64,000 nucleotides of DNA. It comes from Rheinheimera sp. (GTDB taxonomy: Bacteria > Pseudomonadota > Gammaproteobacteria > Enterobacterales > Alteromonadaceae). The stretch lies in the NCBI GenBank assembly GCA_003543135.1, contig DPJG01000033.1:116057-180056 (forward strand). The letters are read 5' to 3'. The translations under genes and the position numbers were made by a program. The notes below the pieces were generated by a model, which was given only the letters and a program-made list of their open reading frames with translations, was not told where the DNA came from and ran no database searches. This document shows positions 7,260-17,300 of the stretch, piece after piece (the stretch's first letter is position 1; each line of letters starts with the position of its first letter).

Positions 7260-9527
7260 ATGAAGCTAATTTGTGCCGTTTTAGCATTGAGTTTGCTGGC
7301 GATGCCGCTGCGGTCTGATGCCGGTGCTGAGTCCAAAAACGATCCTTGCGCCCGGGTGAAAGGCCGGCCTTGTATAGCGCTGGTGCTGGGAGGCGGCGGC
7401 GCCCGCGGTGGTGCTCATGTTGGGGTGCTGAAACAGCTGGAAAAACAGCAAGTGCCGGTCGACTTGATTGTCGGTACCAGTATCGGTGCTTATGTCGGTG
7501 GTTTATATGCGCTGGGCCACAGCCCAAAAAGTATTGAACAAATGCTGCTTGATACCAACTGGAGTCAGGGTTTTCGCGACAGGGTAGAGCGGGATGAAAT
7601 GCCGATGCGGCGCAAGCAGCAGCGGGATGATTTTCCGATTAATCTGGATTTAGGCCTGGATGGATCCGGCCTGAAGTTACCCAGAGGCGTGTTGCATGGT
7701 CAGGCGATGGCGGAACTGATTCGCCACGCTTATGGCGTGCAGCCTGAACTGAATAGCTTCAACGAACTGGCCATTCCATTCCGGGCTGTGGCCACCAATC
7801 TGGCGAACCGTGATGAAGTTGTGCTTGGCAGCGGTAGCCTGTTACAGGCGGTGCAGGCGTCGATGTCTATTCCGGGTGTGGTGCGGCCGCTGGAACTTGG
7901 GGGGATCTCTCTGGTGGATGGCGGGGTGGCCAATAACCTGCCGGTTAGCGTGGCTAAGGCTCTGGGAGCCGACAAAATTATTGCAGTGGCGATAGATGCC
8001 CCTTTGCTGGAGCAACATCAGCTCAATAGCGCCGTGGCTATTACCGAACAACTTACCAGTTTTTTAGTGCGCGAAGCCGTTGAGCGGCAGCTGGCTTTGT
8101 TGGCGCCTGGCGATATTTTGCTCAAACCCAAGGTGGAGCAAATCGGCACCCTTGAGTTTGACCGGATGGCCGAAGCCATTCGTGCTGGCGAACGGGTCGC
8201 GACAGCCGCTGAATCTGCTTTTGCTGCACTGAGCCAGCCGCAGCTTTATGCCAGCTGGCAGCAACAACACAGGGCGCGCCGCCACAGCGAGCTGCAATTA
8301 AGCAAAGTGCAGCTGGATAATCAAACCAGCCTGGCTGATGACATTTTATTAAAGCGGCTGAATTTAACGCCGGGTCAGCAGCTGACGCCGGATGAACTGA
8401 ATCAGGCACTGCGCCGTGTTTATGGCCTGGATACGCTGGAGCGGGTGAGTTCCAGCCTGAGTCGCAGCGAAGATGCAGAGCAACTGTTAAAAGTGCAGGC
8501 GCTGGAAAAAAGTTGGGGGCCGGCTTATCTGAACTTCCGGCTGCAGCTCGAGGATGATTTTCGCAATACCCACAATTACCAGCTGGCGGCCTCTTATTTG
8601 TGGACAGGTTTATCAGCTTATGGCGCTGAGTGGCAAACCGATATTGCGCTTGGCACCGATAAAAACCTTCACACCGAATTATATTGGCCCTGGGGGGCTT
8701 CGGGGTTTTACAGTGCAGCCAGATTGGCGCAGCAGCGCACTGTATTGGGGTTAGAGGATGACCAGGGCCTGTCGGATGGTGAACTCAGTAACTCAGAGTT
8801 ATTGCTGGCCACAGATTTTGGTTATGAGTTGTCCGATCACAGCAGGTTGAGTCTGGGGCTACAACAGGAGGATGGCCAGTACCGGTTACCGGCCGGTACT
8901 GCGGCAGAGCTTGGTTTTGGTGCTTTTTCTTATTTGCGCCGCGGTGTGTCCGGCAGTTATGCCTGGGATAACCTCGACAGCATTAGTTTTCCAAACCGGG
9001 GTATCAGGTTTGAAGCCACAGTGCAGCGGATGCAGGACAATGTGTTAGACAGCCGCAGCCATAGTGTCAGCTCTCTGTTGCATCTGCAGGGCGCAAAGCG
9101 TTTTGGCGCCCATGTGCTTCGCAGCAGACTACGCTGGGATACTTTTAATGGTGATGCAGGTGTGCTGGCGCTGGAGCAATATTCACTGGGTGGTTTGTTT
9201 AATTTATCCGGTTATCCCAAAGCTTATTTATTCGGCTCTGAAGTGCGTTTTGGCAGCCTGATGTATTTGTATCAGCTCAGTGACAGCAAATTCAGCTTTT
9301 TTAATGCACCTTTTTACCTCGGCGCATCGCTGGAGCGCGGCGCTGTGTATCAGCCGCGTTTTAACCGGGCTGCGGCTGCCAATTCCGGTGGTTGGATTTG
9401 GGCCGGTAGTGTGTTTGCCGGTTGGGACAGTCCTTTTGGGCCTTTGTACCTGGGGTATGGTTTGGCCGAAGCCAGCACAGAGCAGCAGCCCTATCGTTTT
9501 TATTTGTCGCTTGGCCAGAGTTTTTAA
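7260..9527 (+). CDS. Patatin-like phospholipase with Omp85-type barrel (type Vd, PlpD-like)
   Basis: About 755 residues. Signal peptide, then a patatin domain (about 38-310) with oxyanion-hole GGGGARGGAH, nucleophile motif GTSIG and the catalytic Asp in LVDGGVANN. A POTRA-like segment (LNLTPGQQLTPDELNQALRR, about 370-410) follows, then a C-terminal 16-strand-type barrel ending in Phe, as in BamA/TpsB proteins. This order is that of PlpD, which passes its lipase domain through its own barrel to the surface. Start choice: TTG 7254, ATG 7257 and ATG 7260 are in frame; AAGGGA at 7248-7253 best fits ATG 7260. glpK follows by 18 bases, so co-transcription is possible. Confidence 0.9.
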   Translation: MKLICAVLALSLLAMPLRSDAGAESKNDPCARVKGRPCIALVLGGGGARGGAHVGVLKQLEKQQVPVDLIVGTSIGAYVGGLYALGHSPKSIEQMLLDTNWSQGFRDRVERDEMPMRRKQQRDDFPINLDLGLDGSGLKLPRGVLHGQAMAELIRHAYGVQPELNSFNELAIPFRAVATNLANRDEVVLGSGSLLQAVQASMSIPGVVRPLELGGISLVDGGVANNLPVSVAKALGADKIIAVAIDAPLLEQHQLNSAVAITEQLTSFLVREAVERQLALLAPGDILLKPKVEQIGTLEFDRMAEAIRAGERVATAAESAFAALSQPQLYASWQQQHRARRHSELQLSKVQLDNQTSLADDILLKRLNLTPGQQLTPDELNQALRRVYGLDTLERVSSSLSRSEDAEQLLKVQALEKSWGPAYLNFRLQLEDDFRNTHNYQLAASYLWTGLSAYGAEWQTDIALGTDKNLHTELYWPWGASGFYSAARLAQQRTVLGLEDDQGLSDGELSNSELLLATDFGYELSDHSRLSLGLQQEDGQYRLPAGTAAELGFGAFSYLRRGVSGSYAWDNLDSISFPNRGIRFEATVQRMQDNVLDSRSHSVSSLLHLQGAKRFGAHVLRSRLRWDTFNGDAGVLALEQYSLGGLFNLSGYPKAYLFGSEVRFGSLMYLYQLSDSKFSFFNAPFYLGASLERGAVYQPRFNRAAAANSGGWIWAGSVFAGWDSPFGPLYLGYGLAEASTEQQPYRFYLSLGQSF

Positions 9528-9545
9528 CAGGCCAAAGGAGCCGTT

Positions 9546-11027
9546 ATGCAACAGGTGATGCTGGCGCTGGATCAGGGCACTTCGTCCAGCCGCGCTTTGT
9601 TATTTAATCAGCAAGGCCAGGTGCTGGCCGAAGCGCAGCAGGAACTGAACTGCCAATACCCGCACCAAGGTTGGGTGGAGCAGGATGCCGAGCACATCTG
9701 GTTGTCGGTACTAAAAGTCTGCCGTGATGTCCTGAAACAGGCACAGCAACAGCAATTGCAGGTGGCAGGCATAGGCATCAGCAATCAGCGTGAAACGACC
9801 GTCGCCTGGCACAAAAGCACGGGCGAAGTGTTGGCTCCGGCCATTGTCTGGCAAGACAGGCGCACCGCTGCTTATTGTGCTGAGTTAACAGCGCAGGGCC
9901 ATGCGGCGCTGGTACGGCAAAAAACCGGCCTGGAGCTGGACCCTTATTTTTCGGCCAGTAAAATCCACTGGTTACTGCAAAACCAGCAGGCGGTGGCTGA
10001 GGCTGCGGCGGCCGGCGCGCTTTGTGTGGGCACCATCGACAGTTTTTTAGTCTGGCGGCTGACCGGCGGTACCGTGCATGCCACCGACAGCAGCAATGCC
10101 AGCCGCACTATGTTGTTTAATATTCACAGTTTGCAGTGGGATCAGGAGCTGCTGAGCCTGTTTCAGGTGCCGGCCAATTGTTTGCCGCAGGTCAAGCAAA
10201 GCGCTGATTTTTATGGGGTTTGTGCAGAGGCCATATTTGGTAATGCTATACCTGTGCTGGCGCTGGCTGGTGACCAGCAGGCTGCGGCTATCGGCCAGGG
10301 TTGTGTCAGCGCTGGTTCGTTAAAAAGTACCTATGGCACCGGCTGTTTTGCCCTGCTAAACACCGGTGAACAACCGCTGTATTCGTCGAATAACCTTTTG
10401 ACCACAGTGGCCTGCACAGTGCAGGGCCAGACTTTGTATGCGCTGGAAGGCGCCATTTTTGTCGCCGGTGCTGCGGTGAAATGGCTGCGGGATCAGCTTG
10501 GTGTGATCCAGTGTGCCAGCGAAACTGAAACTCTGGCTGCCGGGCTTCTGGATAACGGTGGAGTGTATTTAGTGCCGGCTTTTACCGGTTTGGCCGCGCC
10601 GCACTGGCGCGCTGATGTGCGCGCTGCTGTGCTTGGCATGACCTTTGGCACCGGCAAAGCACAGCTGGCGCGTGCTGCACTGGAGGCCGTGGTGTATCAG
10701 ACAGTTGATTTATTAGCGGCGATGCAGGCGGATGGCGCCCGCATCACAGCGCTGAAAGTTGATGGTGGCATGGTGGTCAACAACTGGTTTTGCCAGTATC
10801 TGGCTGATTTATTAAATCTGCCGGTGCTGCGCCCGGCCACCACTGAATCTTCTGCTTATGGTGTGGCGCTGCTGGCGGGCATCAGTTATGGCTGGTACCC
10901 GGATTTAGCGGCAACAGCACAGCGCTCAGATACAGCGCAGCGCTTTGAACCCCGGATGGACGACGCAGAGCGTGCTGCACTGCTGAAAGGCTGGCATCAG
11001 GCCGTGGCGCAGGTACTGGCATGTTAA
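9546..11027 (+). CDS. glpK: Glycerol kinase
   Basis: 493 residues. FGGY-type kinase that phosphorylates glycerol to sn-glycerol 3-phosphate. LDQGTSSSRALLF at the N-terminus is the ATP-binding signature and GWVEQDAEHIW, SNQRETTVAW and GLAAPHWRADVRAAVLGMTF are typical of GlpK rather than other FGGY kinases. AAAGGAG lies 6 bases before the ATG. No glpF or glpD is nearby; the neighbours are a surface patatin lipase upstream and a Toprim protein overlapping downstream. Linking lipase-released glycerol to this kinase is possible but only inferred. Confidence 0.95.
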   Translation: MQQVMLALDQGTSSSRALLFNQQGQVLAEAQQELNCQYPHQGWVEQDAEHIWLSVLKVCRDVLKQAQQQQLQVAGIGISNQRETTVAWHKSTGEVLAPAIVWQDRRTAAYCAELTAQGHAALVRQKTGLELDPYFSASKIHWLLQNQQAVAEAAAAGALCVGTIDSFLVWRLTGGTVHATDSSNASRTMLFNIHSLQWDQELLSLFQVPANCLPQVKQSADFYGVCAEAIFGNAIPVLALAGDQQAAAIGQGCVSAGSLKSTYGTGCFALLNTGEQPLYSSNNLLTTVACTVQGQTLYALEGAIFVAGAAVKWLRDQLGVIQCASETETLAAGLLDNGGVYLVPAFTGLAAPHWRADVRAAVLGMTFGTGKAQLARAALEAVVYQTVDLLAAMQADGARITALKVDGGMVVNNWFCQYLADLLNLPVLRPATTESSAYGVALLAGISYGWYPDLAATAQRSDTAQRFEPRMDDAERAALLKGWHQAVAQVLAC

Positions 11028-11824
11028 AAAAATACCTGCAGCACATTAAAGAAGGCAAGGCAGTGCATTACAGCAAGTTGCTGCAGTTGCTGCCGCCTGG
11101 TTTTTATCAGAGGCGCAGTGAGCTTTTTAAAGTGAAGGTGACAGGGGCAGGCAAATGGCAGGTGACGGTGCTGGATCAGGCGCTGTTTGAGCAGTTATGG
11201 CAAAGTGCCCTGGCGCCACAGGACAGGCAAACCGCCAGTTTGCAGGGCAATTCACATCAGGCGGTGACGTCTTATTGTTATCTGCTGCTGTACCACAATG
11301 CACTGCCTGATGTCAGGCCGGATCTGGTGCTGGCGAGCACAGAGCAAAACGGCGCTGTGTGTGTAACCCAGGCCTATCAGCCCAAAACCAAACTGTTACT
11401 GATTGAAAATGAAGAAAACTTTTTCTGTTACCCCAAGGTGCTGCAGCTCGCCACTCAGATGCTGGCACAGCCTTTTCGTCTGGATAACTGTGATGTGGCG
11501 CTGGCAGCCGGCTCCCGTATTGGCTCTGCGCTGTTAACCGACTGGTTGATGCAATACCAGGAGATTTATTGTGCTTTTGATTTTGATGCGGCTGGCCTTG
11601 AGGTATTTGACAGCCTACAGAAAAAATACGGTGACAAAGTGCAGTTTGTGGTGGCGCCCGATTTAACGCCCTGGCTTAGCGGCTTTAAATGTCTGCCAAA
11701 ACAACAAAGCCATCTGGATAAAGCGATACAGCTTGCAGCCAAACATCGGTTATTCGGGTTGGAAGCGGCTTTTAGCCAGACAAAACATTTTCTGGAGCAG
11801 GAAGTATTGCTGGCCGGCGTGTAG
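11021..11824 (+). CDS. Orphan JetD/DUF2220-like Toprim protein
   Basis: 267 residues. The N-terminal about 70 residues look like a winged-helix region. The centre carries Toprim-type acidic motifs: LLLIENEENF (E129) and AFDFDAAG (D187, D189), laid out as in the JetD nuclease of Wadjet systems and in Spo11/topoisomerase VI A Toprim domains. No JetA, JetB or JetC partner is in the window. It overlaps the end of glpK by 7 bases (ATGTTAA), so it is translationally coupled to glpK. Function unknown; a DNA-cutting or nucleic-acid role is inferred from the motifs. The family relation is by eye and needs a profile search. Confidence 0.6.
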   Translation: MLKKYLQHIKEGKAVHYSKLLQLLPPGFYQRRSELFKVKVTGAGKWQVTVLDQALFEQLWQSALAPQDRQTASLQGNSHQAVTSYCYLLLYHNALPDVRPDLVLASTEQNGAVCVTQAYQPKTKLLLIENEENFFCYPKVLQLATQMLAQPFRLDNCDVALAAGSRIGSALLTDWLMQYQEIYCAFDFDAAGLEVFDSLQKKYGDKVQFVVAPDLTPWLSGFKCLPKQQSHLDKAIQLAAKHRLFGLEAAFSQTKHFLEQEVLLAGV

Positions 11825-11853
11825 TGCTGCTGCCTGGCAGTATGTAGCAACAG

Positions 11854-11890
11854 CAACAATAAAGGCAGCCATTGGCTGCCTTTATTGTTG
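11854..11890. terminator. Bidirectional terminator, 17-bp perfect stem
   Basis: A 17-base perfect inverted repeat (CAACAATAAAGGCAGCC and its complement) around a 3-base loop, between the convergent Toprim and DUF533 genes. The AATAAA/TTTATT ends give a T-rich run on either strand. Confidence 0.85.
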
Positions 11891-11905
11891 GTGAAATGAT
11901 GCTGC

Positions 11906-12697
11906 TTATTGCAAACTTTGCCGCACCTCTGCCACCTGTGCTCTTAAACTTTGTTGCAGCTCAGGCGGTAATTGCAGCTGACGCGCCAACTCCTGCAAAT
12001 AAGATTTTTCCATAAAGTTTTCTTCATCCACCACCAACACACTGGCTAAAAACATTTCGCTGGCCATGCTTGTATCTGTGGCATGGCGGGCAATATCGGC
12101 TGGGTCCAGCGGTTTTTTTAATTCGCTGTCAAACCACTGCTGCAAGCTGTTGTCGTGGGTGATTTTGGCAATTTCACCGTCAATCAGCTGGCGCTCGCGA
12201 TCATCAATATGACCATCGGCTTTGGCGGCGGCAATTAAAGCCACCAGAATGGCTTTGCTATGGGCTTCCTGCGCCGGTGCCGGCAGTTGCTCCAGCGGTT
12301 GAGCCTGGTATGCCGCCTGAGCGGAGTTTAAAGGCTGCGTCTGGTTTGTAGATTGCGCTGTTGTACCCTGTTGCTGCTGGTAATTTTGATACGCCTTAAA
12401 GGCCAGCGCGCCCAAAGCGGCCAGTCCGCCATAGGTCAGCACTTTGCCGCCCATTTTACGGCCACTTTTACTGCCAAGTAATAAACCCAAAGCACCACCG
12501 GCCAGCGCCGCGCCCCCTTTGCCCGACAATAAAGACGACAACTGCGAGCCAATATCGCTGCCTGACTGCTGCTGTGCACCAGAAGATGAAGAGTGTTGTG
12601 AGGATGAGTGGCCATATCCCTGCTGGCCGCTACTTTTACCTTGCAGTAGGTCGCTGCCGGAACCTAATAATTGATTTAACAGGCTTTTCATATTCAT
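11906..12697 (-). CDS. DUF533/YebE-like, TerB-fold protein
   Basis: 263 residues from the chosen start. Residues 1-60 include a Ser/Gln/Gly-rich stretch, then a Gly/Ala-rich hydrophobic segment (LAGGALGLLLGSKSG and a following helix) that may touch the inner membrane, then a Gln-rich linker and a C-terminal helical TerB-like domain (AKADGHIDDRERQLI). This is the YebE/DUF533 architecture; function unknown. The ATG at 12697 (MNMKSLLNQLL) is preferred over an in-frame start 36 bases upstream because AAGGAGC precedes it directly. Stands alone, with a terminator after it. Confidence 0.85.
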   Translation of the reverse strand: MNMKSLLNQLLGSGSDLLQGKSSGQQGYGHSSSQHSSSSGAQQQSGSDIGSQLSSLLSGKGGAALAGGALGLLLGSKSGRKMGGKVLTYGGLAALGALAFKAYQNYQQQQGTTAQSTNQTQPLNSAQAAYQAQPLEQLPAPAQEAHSKAILVALIAAAKADGHIDDRERQLIDGEIAKITHDNSLQQWFDSELKKPLDPADIARHATDTSMASEMFLASVLVVDEENFMEKSYLQELARQLQLPPELQQSLRAQVAEVRQSLQ

Positions 12698-12915
12698 AGA
12701 AGCTCCTTGCCAATGTGCCGCAGCGCGCCACAAATGGCAAAAGCTGCTGGTTGATGTGCAGCCAGCTTAACGGTCAATTGTTAAACAGGGCAAGTTTTTA
12801 CCACAATTGGGCTGTATCAGAATGTAACAAGGTTTTGTGCTGTGATGGTTAAGAAGAGCTAAGGCTGACACTAAAGCCAGGAGTGCAGCCTGTTTCCGGC
12901 AAAGTTTTTAGTGAG

Positions 12916-13521
12916 TTAATCCTTACGAAACCAGCCGGCAATGCTGTAACGCAAAGCTTTGGCCGGTAACACCTGATGCGGGAATCTTTCGCTTTCAAAC
13001 ATCACCAATAAACCGGCTTGTGGTAACACCCGCTGCAGTTCGTGGTTGTGTTCATCGTAAATCACCAGCTCGCCGCCTTCGGCCACAGAGTTTAAATACA
13101 GCACTGTGGTTAACACTCTGTTGGATCGGCCACGAAAAGCGTCCAGATGGGTTTGGTAAAAGTCGCCAATCTGGTAACGGGCAAAATGACATTCGTGGTG
13201 GGTCAGGCCTAAAAAACACTGCCGGTTCATTTGGGTTTGCAGCGCCTGCATCAGCGCCAGATATTGTTGTTGTGCATCGGTGCTGCCATCGAGCCAGGCG
13301 GTCTGGTCGCGGCGTATTTCGGTGTTTTGTTGCAGAGCTCCGGCTCTGCCAACTCCTGCTGCTGTTAAATCCTGCCGCTGCGAGACTTCTTCCAGCAGCG
13401 CCTGGCATAACTGTGCCGGAATAGCCTGTGGCAATATCGCCAGCCCATGCTGGTAAAAATCCGGCATGATGTCCTGTATCCAGTCCTGGCGAGTTGGCCA
13501 GTTAAATTCAGCTTTGCTCAT
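12916..13521 (-). CDS. 2-oxoglutarate/Fe(II)-dependent oxygenase (prolyl 4-hydroxylase type)
   Basis: 201 residues. The double-stranded beta-helix shows the iron triad: H and D in THLDAF, and H in FPHQVLPA, followed by the 2-oxoglutarate Arg in RYSIAGWFR. LTTVLYLNS and GGELVIYD are typical core strands. The substrate is unknown; related small proteins act on protein side chains. Start ATG 13521 follows GGAG by 6 bases; the frame stays open upstream through a 15-base repeat (13528-13602), but no ribosome site supports the longer form. Neighbours are unrelated. Confidence 0.85.
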   Translation of the reverse strand: MSKAEFNWPTRQDWIQDIMPDFYQHGLAILPQAIPAQLCQALLEEVSQRQDLTAAGVGRAGALQQNTEIRRDQTAWLDGSTDAQQQYLALMQALQTQMNRQCFLGLTHHECHFARYQIGDFYQTHLDAFRGRSNRVLTTVLYLNSVAEGGELVIYDEHNHELQRVLPQAGLLVMFESERFPHQVLPAKALRYSIAGWFRKD

Positions 13522-13527
13522 TACAGA

Positions 13528-13602
13528 CTCCAAATAGTCAGGCTCCAAACAGTCAGGATGCAAAGACGCAGACTCCAGACAGACCAACTGCAATCAGGGA
13601 CC
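13528..13602. repeat. Degenerate 15-bp tandem repeat, about 5 units
   Basis: Units starting at 13528, 13543, 13558, 13573 and 13588. The first two differ by one base (CTCCAAATAGTCAGG and CTCCAAACAGTCAGG); later units are progressively diverged. It lies just upstream of the oxygenase start, partly in its likely 5' leader. Confidence 0.7.
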
Positions 13603-13691
13603 AGATTCAAGCGGCGTTTTTACAAAGTTGCCCCGGCGCTGTCAAGCAGTCTTCGGAGGTAGCAGTGTGACTCAGCAGCTAACCAGAGATT

Positions 13692-14303
13692 TCAGGCCGA
13701 CAATAAGTGCCGAAGCCAGGGTTTGAGGGCCAGCAGCAGCTCGTGGCGCGACAGCTGCGGGTTGAGCACTGCCCGCACCAATAAACCGTTAAACACCGAG
13801 GATAACAACTCCAGCCGGGCTTCTACTTCATGATCGGGCAGGCTGCGCAACGTGCCTTCAGGCCCGGTCAGCAGCGCTTTAATTTGTGCCCGTGCGCTTT
13901 GGTCGGCGTGGCGCAGTAGCGCTGCGACTTTGTCGTTGCGTGCAGCTTCCGATAACATTTCCAGCTGCAAAGCTGAATAGGCGGGATTGAGGTTTTTCTC
14001 CACGCCTTGGTCGGCACCATCCACCAGCGCATCCAACAAATCACCCTCCAGCTGGGCGAAAGCGCTTAACATTGAAAACATCTCAGCCATGTTCTGCGCC
14101 ACTATGGCTTCGATAATGGCTTCTTTATTCACAAAATAATTGTAAATATGGCCCGGGCTCATGCCCGCGGTTTTGGAAATTTCCGCCATACCGGCGCCAT
14201 GGTAACCACGGCGGCGGAAACAATCGGCGGCTGCAGTTAAAACTTGTTGCCTCCTGGCTTCAGCCTGGGCCGGATCCTGATGTTTTTTTGTTTTTGTGTT
14301 CAT
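13692..14303 (-). CDS. TetR/AcrR-family repressor of the adjacent RND pump
   Basis: 203 residues. The N-terminal helix-turn-helix is typical (RRRGYHGAGMAEISKTAGMSPGHIYNYFVNKEAI, in parts), followed by a variable ligand-binding helical domain. Start ATG 14303 has GGAG 5 bases upstream. It is the third gene in the direction adaptor-pump-regulator, 54 bases after the pump, with a hairpin in the gap. The palindrome at 18738-18757 in front of the adaptor is its likely operator, giving ligand-released autoregulation of the whole set (inference). Confidence 0.9.
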   Translation of the reverse strand: MNTKTKKHQDPAQAEARRQQVLTAAADCFRRRGYHGAGMAEISKTAGMSPGHIYNYFVNKEAIIEAIVAQNMAEMFSMLSAFAQLEGDLLDALVDGADQGVEKNLNPAYSALQLEMLSEAARNDKVAALLRHADQSARAQIKALLTGPEGTLRSLPDHEVEARLELLSSVFNGLLVRAVLNPQLSRHELLLALKPWLRHLLSA

Positions 14304-14318
14304 AAGCACTCCAAAACA

Positions 14319-14340
14319 AACGGCAGCTGGGGCTGCCGTT
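14319..14340 (-). terminator. Intercistronic hairpin between pump and tetR
   Basis: AACGGCAGC and its complement form a 9-bp stem with a short loop; on the minus strand it is followed by a T-rich stretch. It can act as a partial terminator that keeps regulator levels below pump levels. Confidence 0.6.
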
Positions 14341-14357
14341 GGAATTAAACAAGTTTA

Positions 14358-17300
14358 TCAGGCTTTGACGGCAGTTTCTGCAGCTGTCGTTGCCTGTAGC
14401 TGCTGTTGAGCCGGTGCAGCAATTTGCGGGAACACTCTGCCAATTAACACATAAAACAGCGGCACAAACAGCACCGCCAGAATGGCTGAGGCCAACATAC
14501 CGCCAATGACGCTGCTGCCGAGCGCATTTTGGGCTCCTGAGCCTGCGCTGGACGCTGTTGCCAGCGGCAGTACGCCAAAAATAAAAGCAAAAGACGTCAT
14601 TAAAATAGGTCTAAGCCGCAAGCGTACAGCAGCAATAGCGGCGTCACTTAAAGACATGCCTTGCTGCAAAGCACCTTTGGCAAACTCAACAATCAAAATG
14701 GCATTTTTAGCGGCCAAACCCATCGTCGTTAATAAACCCACCTGGAAATAAATGTCGTTGGACAGCTTCAGCAGCGTTGATGCCAGCAGGGCACCAAAAA
14801 TACCCAGCGGCACCACCGCCATTACTGCGGCCGGAATAGACCAGCTTTCGTACAGCGCAGCCAGACATAAAAACACCACCAGTAAACTCAGTGCATAGAG
14901 CATAGGTGCCTGATCGCCGGTCATCCGTTCCTGATACGACATGCCTGTCCATTCAAAACCAATACCGGTCGGCAGTTTGGCTATTAACTCTTCCATTGCC
15001 AGCATGGCTTCACCTGTACTAAATCCCGGGCCTGCCATGCCCTGAATTTCCATCGAAGGCATGCCGTTATAACGCTCAAGCCGTGGCGAGCCATAACTCC
15101 AATAGGCACTGGCAAAAGCGGTAAAAGGCACCATCTCGCCTGTGCTGTTACGCACATACCATTTGGCCACATCTTCCGGCACCATGCGGCTTGCAGCGTC
15201 CCCCTGTACAAACACCTTTTTCACCCGGCCTTTGTCAATAAAATCATTGACGTAACTGGCACCCCAGCCGGTTTGAATGGTCTGGTTAATATCGGCCTGA
15301 CTGACCCCCAAAGCACCGGCTTTGGCGAGGTTCATATCCAGTTTCAGCTCTGGGGTGTCTTCCTGACCATTAGGTCGCACCGCCATCAGGCGTTTATCCT
15401 GTGCGGCCATGCCCAATAACTGGTTACGGGCGGCCAATAAACCTTCGTGGCCTAAGTTGGCTCTGTCTTGCAAGTGCAGGTTAAAACCATTGGCGGTGCC
15501 AAGCTCAACCACGGCTGGCGGCGCAAATGCAAATACCATAGCGTCTTTGATCTGGCTAAAAGCGCCCATGGCTTTGCCGCTGACGGCTTTGACTGATAAG
15601 TCGGGGCGCTGACGCTCGTCCCAGTGTTTTAAATTCACAAAACCAATGGCGGCGTTCTGGCCACGGCCGGCGAAACTAAAACCACTGACCGAAAACACCG
15701 ACTTCACCGCTTCTTTTTGCTCCACCAAAAAGTGTTGTTCCACTTGCTTGACCACCTCCAGGGTACGTTCACTGGTGGCACCGGCTGGCAGCACAATTTG
15801 GTTAAATAAAATGCCCTGGTCTTCATCGGGTAAAAAGGCCGAGGGTAAGCGCAGCATCAACAGCGCCATGCCGCCGACAATCAGGCCGTACAGCAATAAA
15901 TACCGTTTAGGCTGGGTGATCATGCGTCGGGCAATCGACTGGGTTTTGTTGTTGGTGGCATCAAAACCACGGTTAAAACCGGAGAAAAATTTACCCAGCC
16001 AACCACCACCGCTGTGGCCGGACGGTTTGAGCATAGTGGCACAAAGTGCCGGTGTTAACACCAAAGCCACCAAGACCGACAGTGCCATAGCCGACACCAG
16101 CGTGATAGAAAACTGGCGGTAAATCACGCCGGTTGAACCGCCAAAAAACGCCATAGGCACAAAAACTGCCGACAGCACCAGCGCTATACCCACCAGGGCA
16201 CCGGTAATTTCGTCCATTGATTTACGGGTGGCTTCGCGCGGTGATAAACCTTGTTCTGTCATCACCCGCTCGACGTTTTCAACCACTACGATGGCGTCAT
16301 CGACCAGCAAACCTATCGCCAGCACCATGGCAAACATCGTCAGGGTATTTATGGAATAACCAAAAGCCGATAACACGGCAAAGGTGCCGAGCAATACCAC
16401 AGGCACCGCAATAGTAGGAATTAACGTAGCGCGGAAATTCTGTAAAAACAGATACATTACTAAAAACACCAGCACGACGGCTTCAATTAAGGTGTGCACT
16501 ACTTTTTCAATAGAAATTTTGACAAAAGGTGTGGTATCAAAAGGCACCACCGCCTGTAATCCGGCCGGAAAATACGGCTGCATATTGGCAATAGCGGCTT
16601 TAACACCGTCGGCGGTATCCAGCGCATTGGCGCCGCTGGCCAGTTTGACGCCCAAACCAATGGCCGGTTTACCGTTATAACGGGCTGACACTTCATAAGT
16701 TTCACCACCCAGTTCAATACGGGCCACATCTGACAGTTTCACCGCTGAACCGTCGGCGTTAATGCGCAGCAGAATATTGCCAAATTGCTCTGTGCTTTGC
16801 AGCCGGCTTTGTGCAGTCACAGAAGCATTCAGCTGCTGGCCTGCTGCCGCCGGTAAGCCACCGAGCTGGCCGGCTGATACCTGCGCATTCTGTGCCAGAA
16901 TAGCAGCGTTGATATCACCCGGGTTCAGTTTGTAATTGGCAAGTTTGGCCGGGTCTAACCAAATGCGCATCGCATATTGGGTGCCGAACATCTGCACTTC
17001 ACCAACACCTTCCACCCTGGCGATAATGTCCTGCACATTGGCAGACACATAATCGCCAATGTCGATATTGTTCATGCTGCCATCTTCAGACACAAAACCC
17101 ATCACCAGCAGGAAGTTACGCGCAGATTTTGCCACCTGCACGCCCTGACGCTGCACTTCCTGTGGCAATAAAGGGGTGGCGAGTGCCAGTTTGTTCTGCA
17201 CCTGCACCTGAGCAATGTCCGGGTTGGTGTCGGCGCTGAAGGTCAGGGTTAAAGTGGCGGTGCCACTGGATTCACTGGTCGATGACATATACAACAAGCC

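Noticed and set aside
7150-7527. Open frame of 125 codons opposite the patatin gene
   Set aside because: Overlaps the conserved patatin active-site coding region on the other strand; its composition (His/Arg/Pro-rich) is that of an antisense shadow.
15646-16122. Open frame of 158 codons inside the RND pump gene
   Set aside because: Antisense to a fully conserved pump gene; no independent signals.
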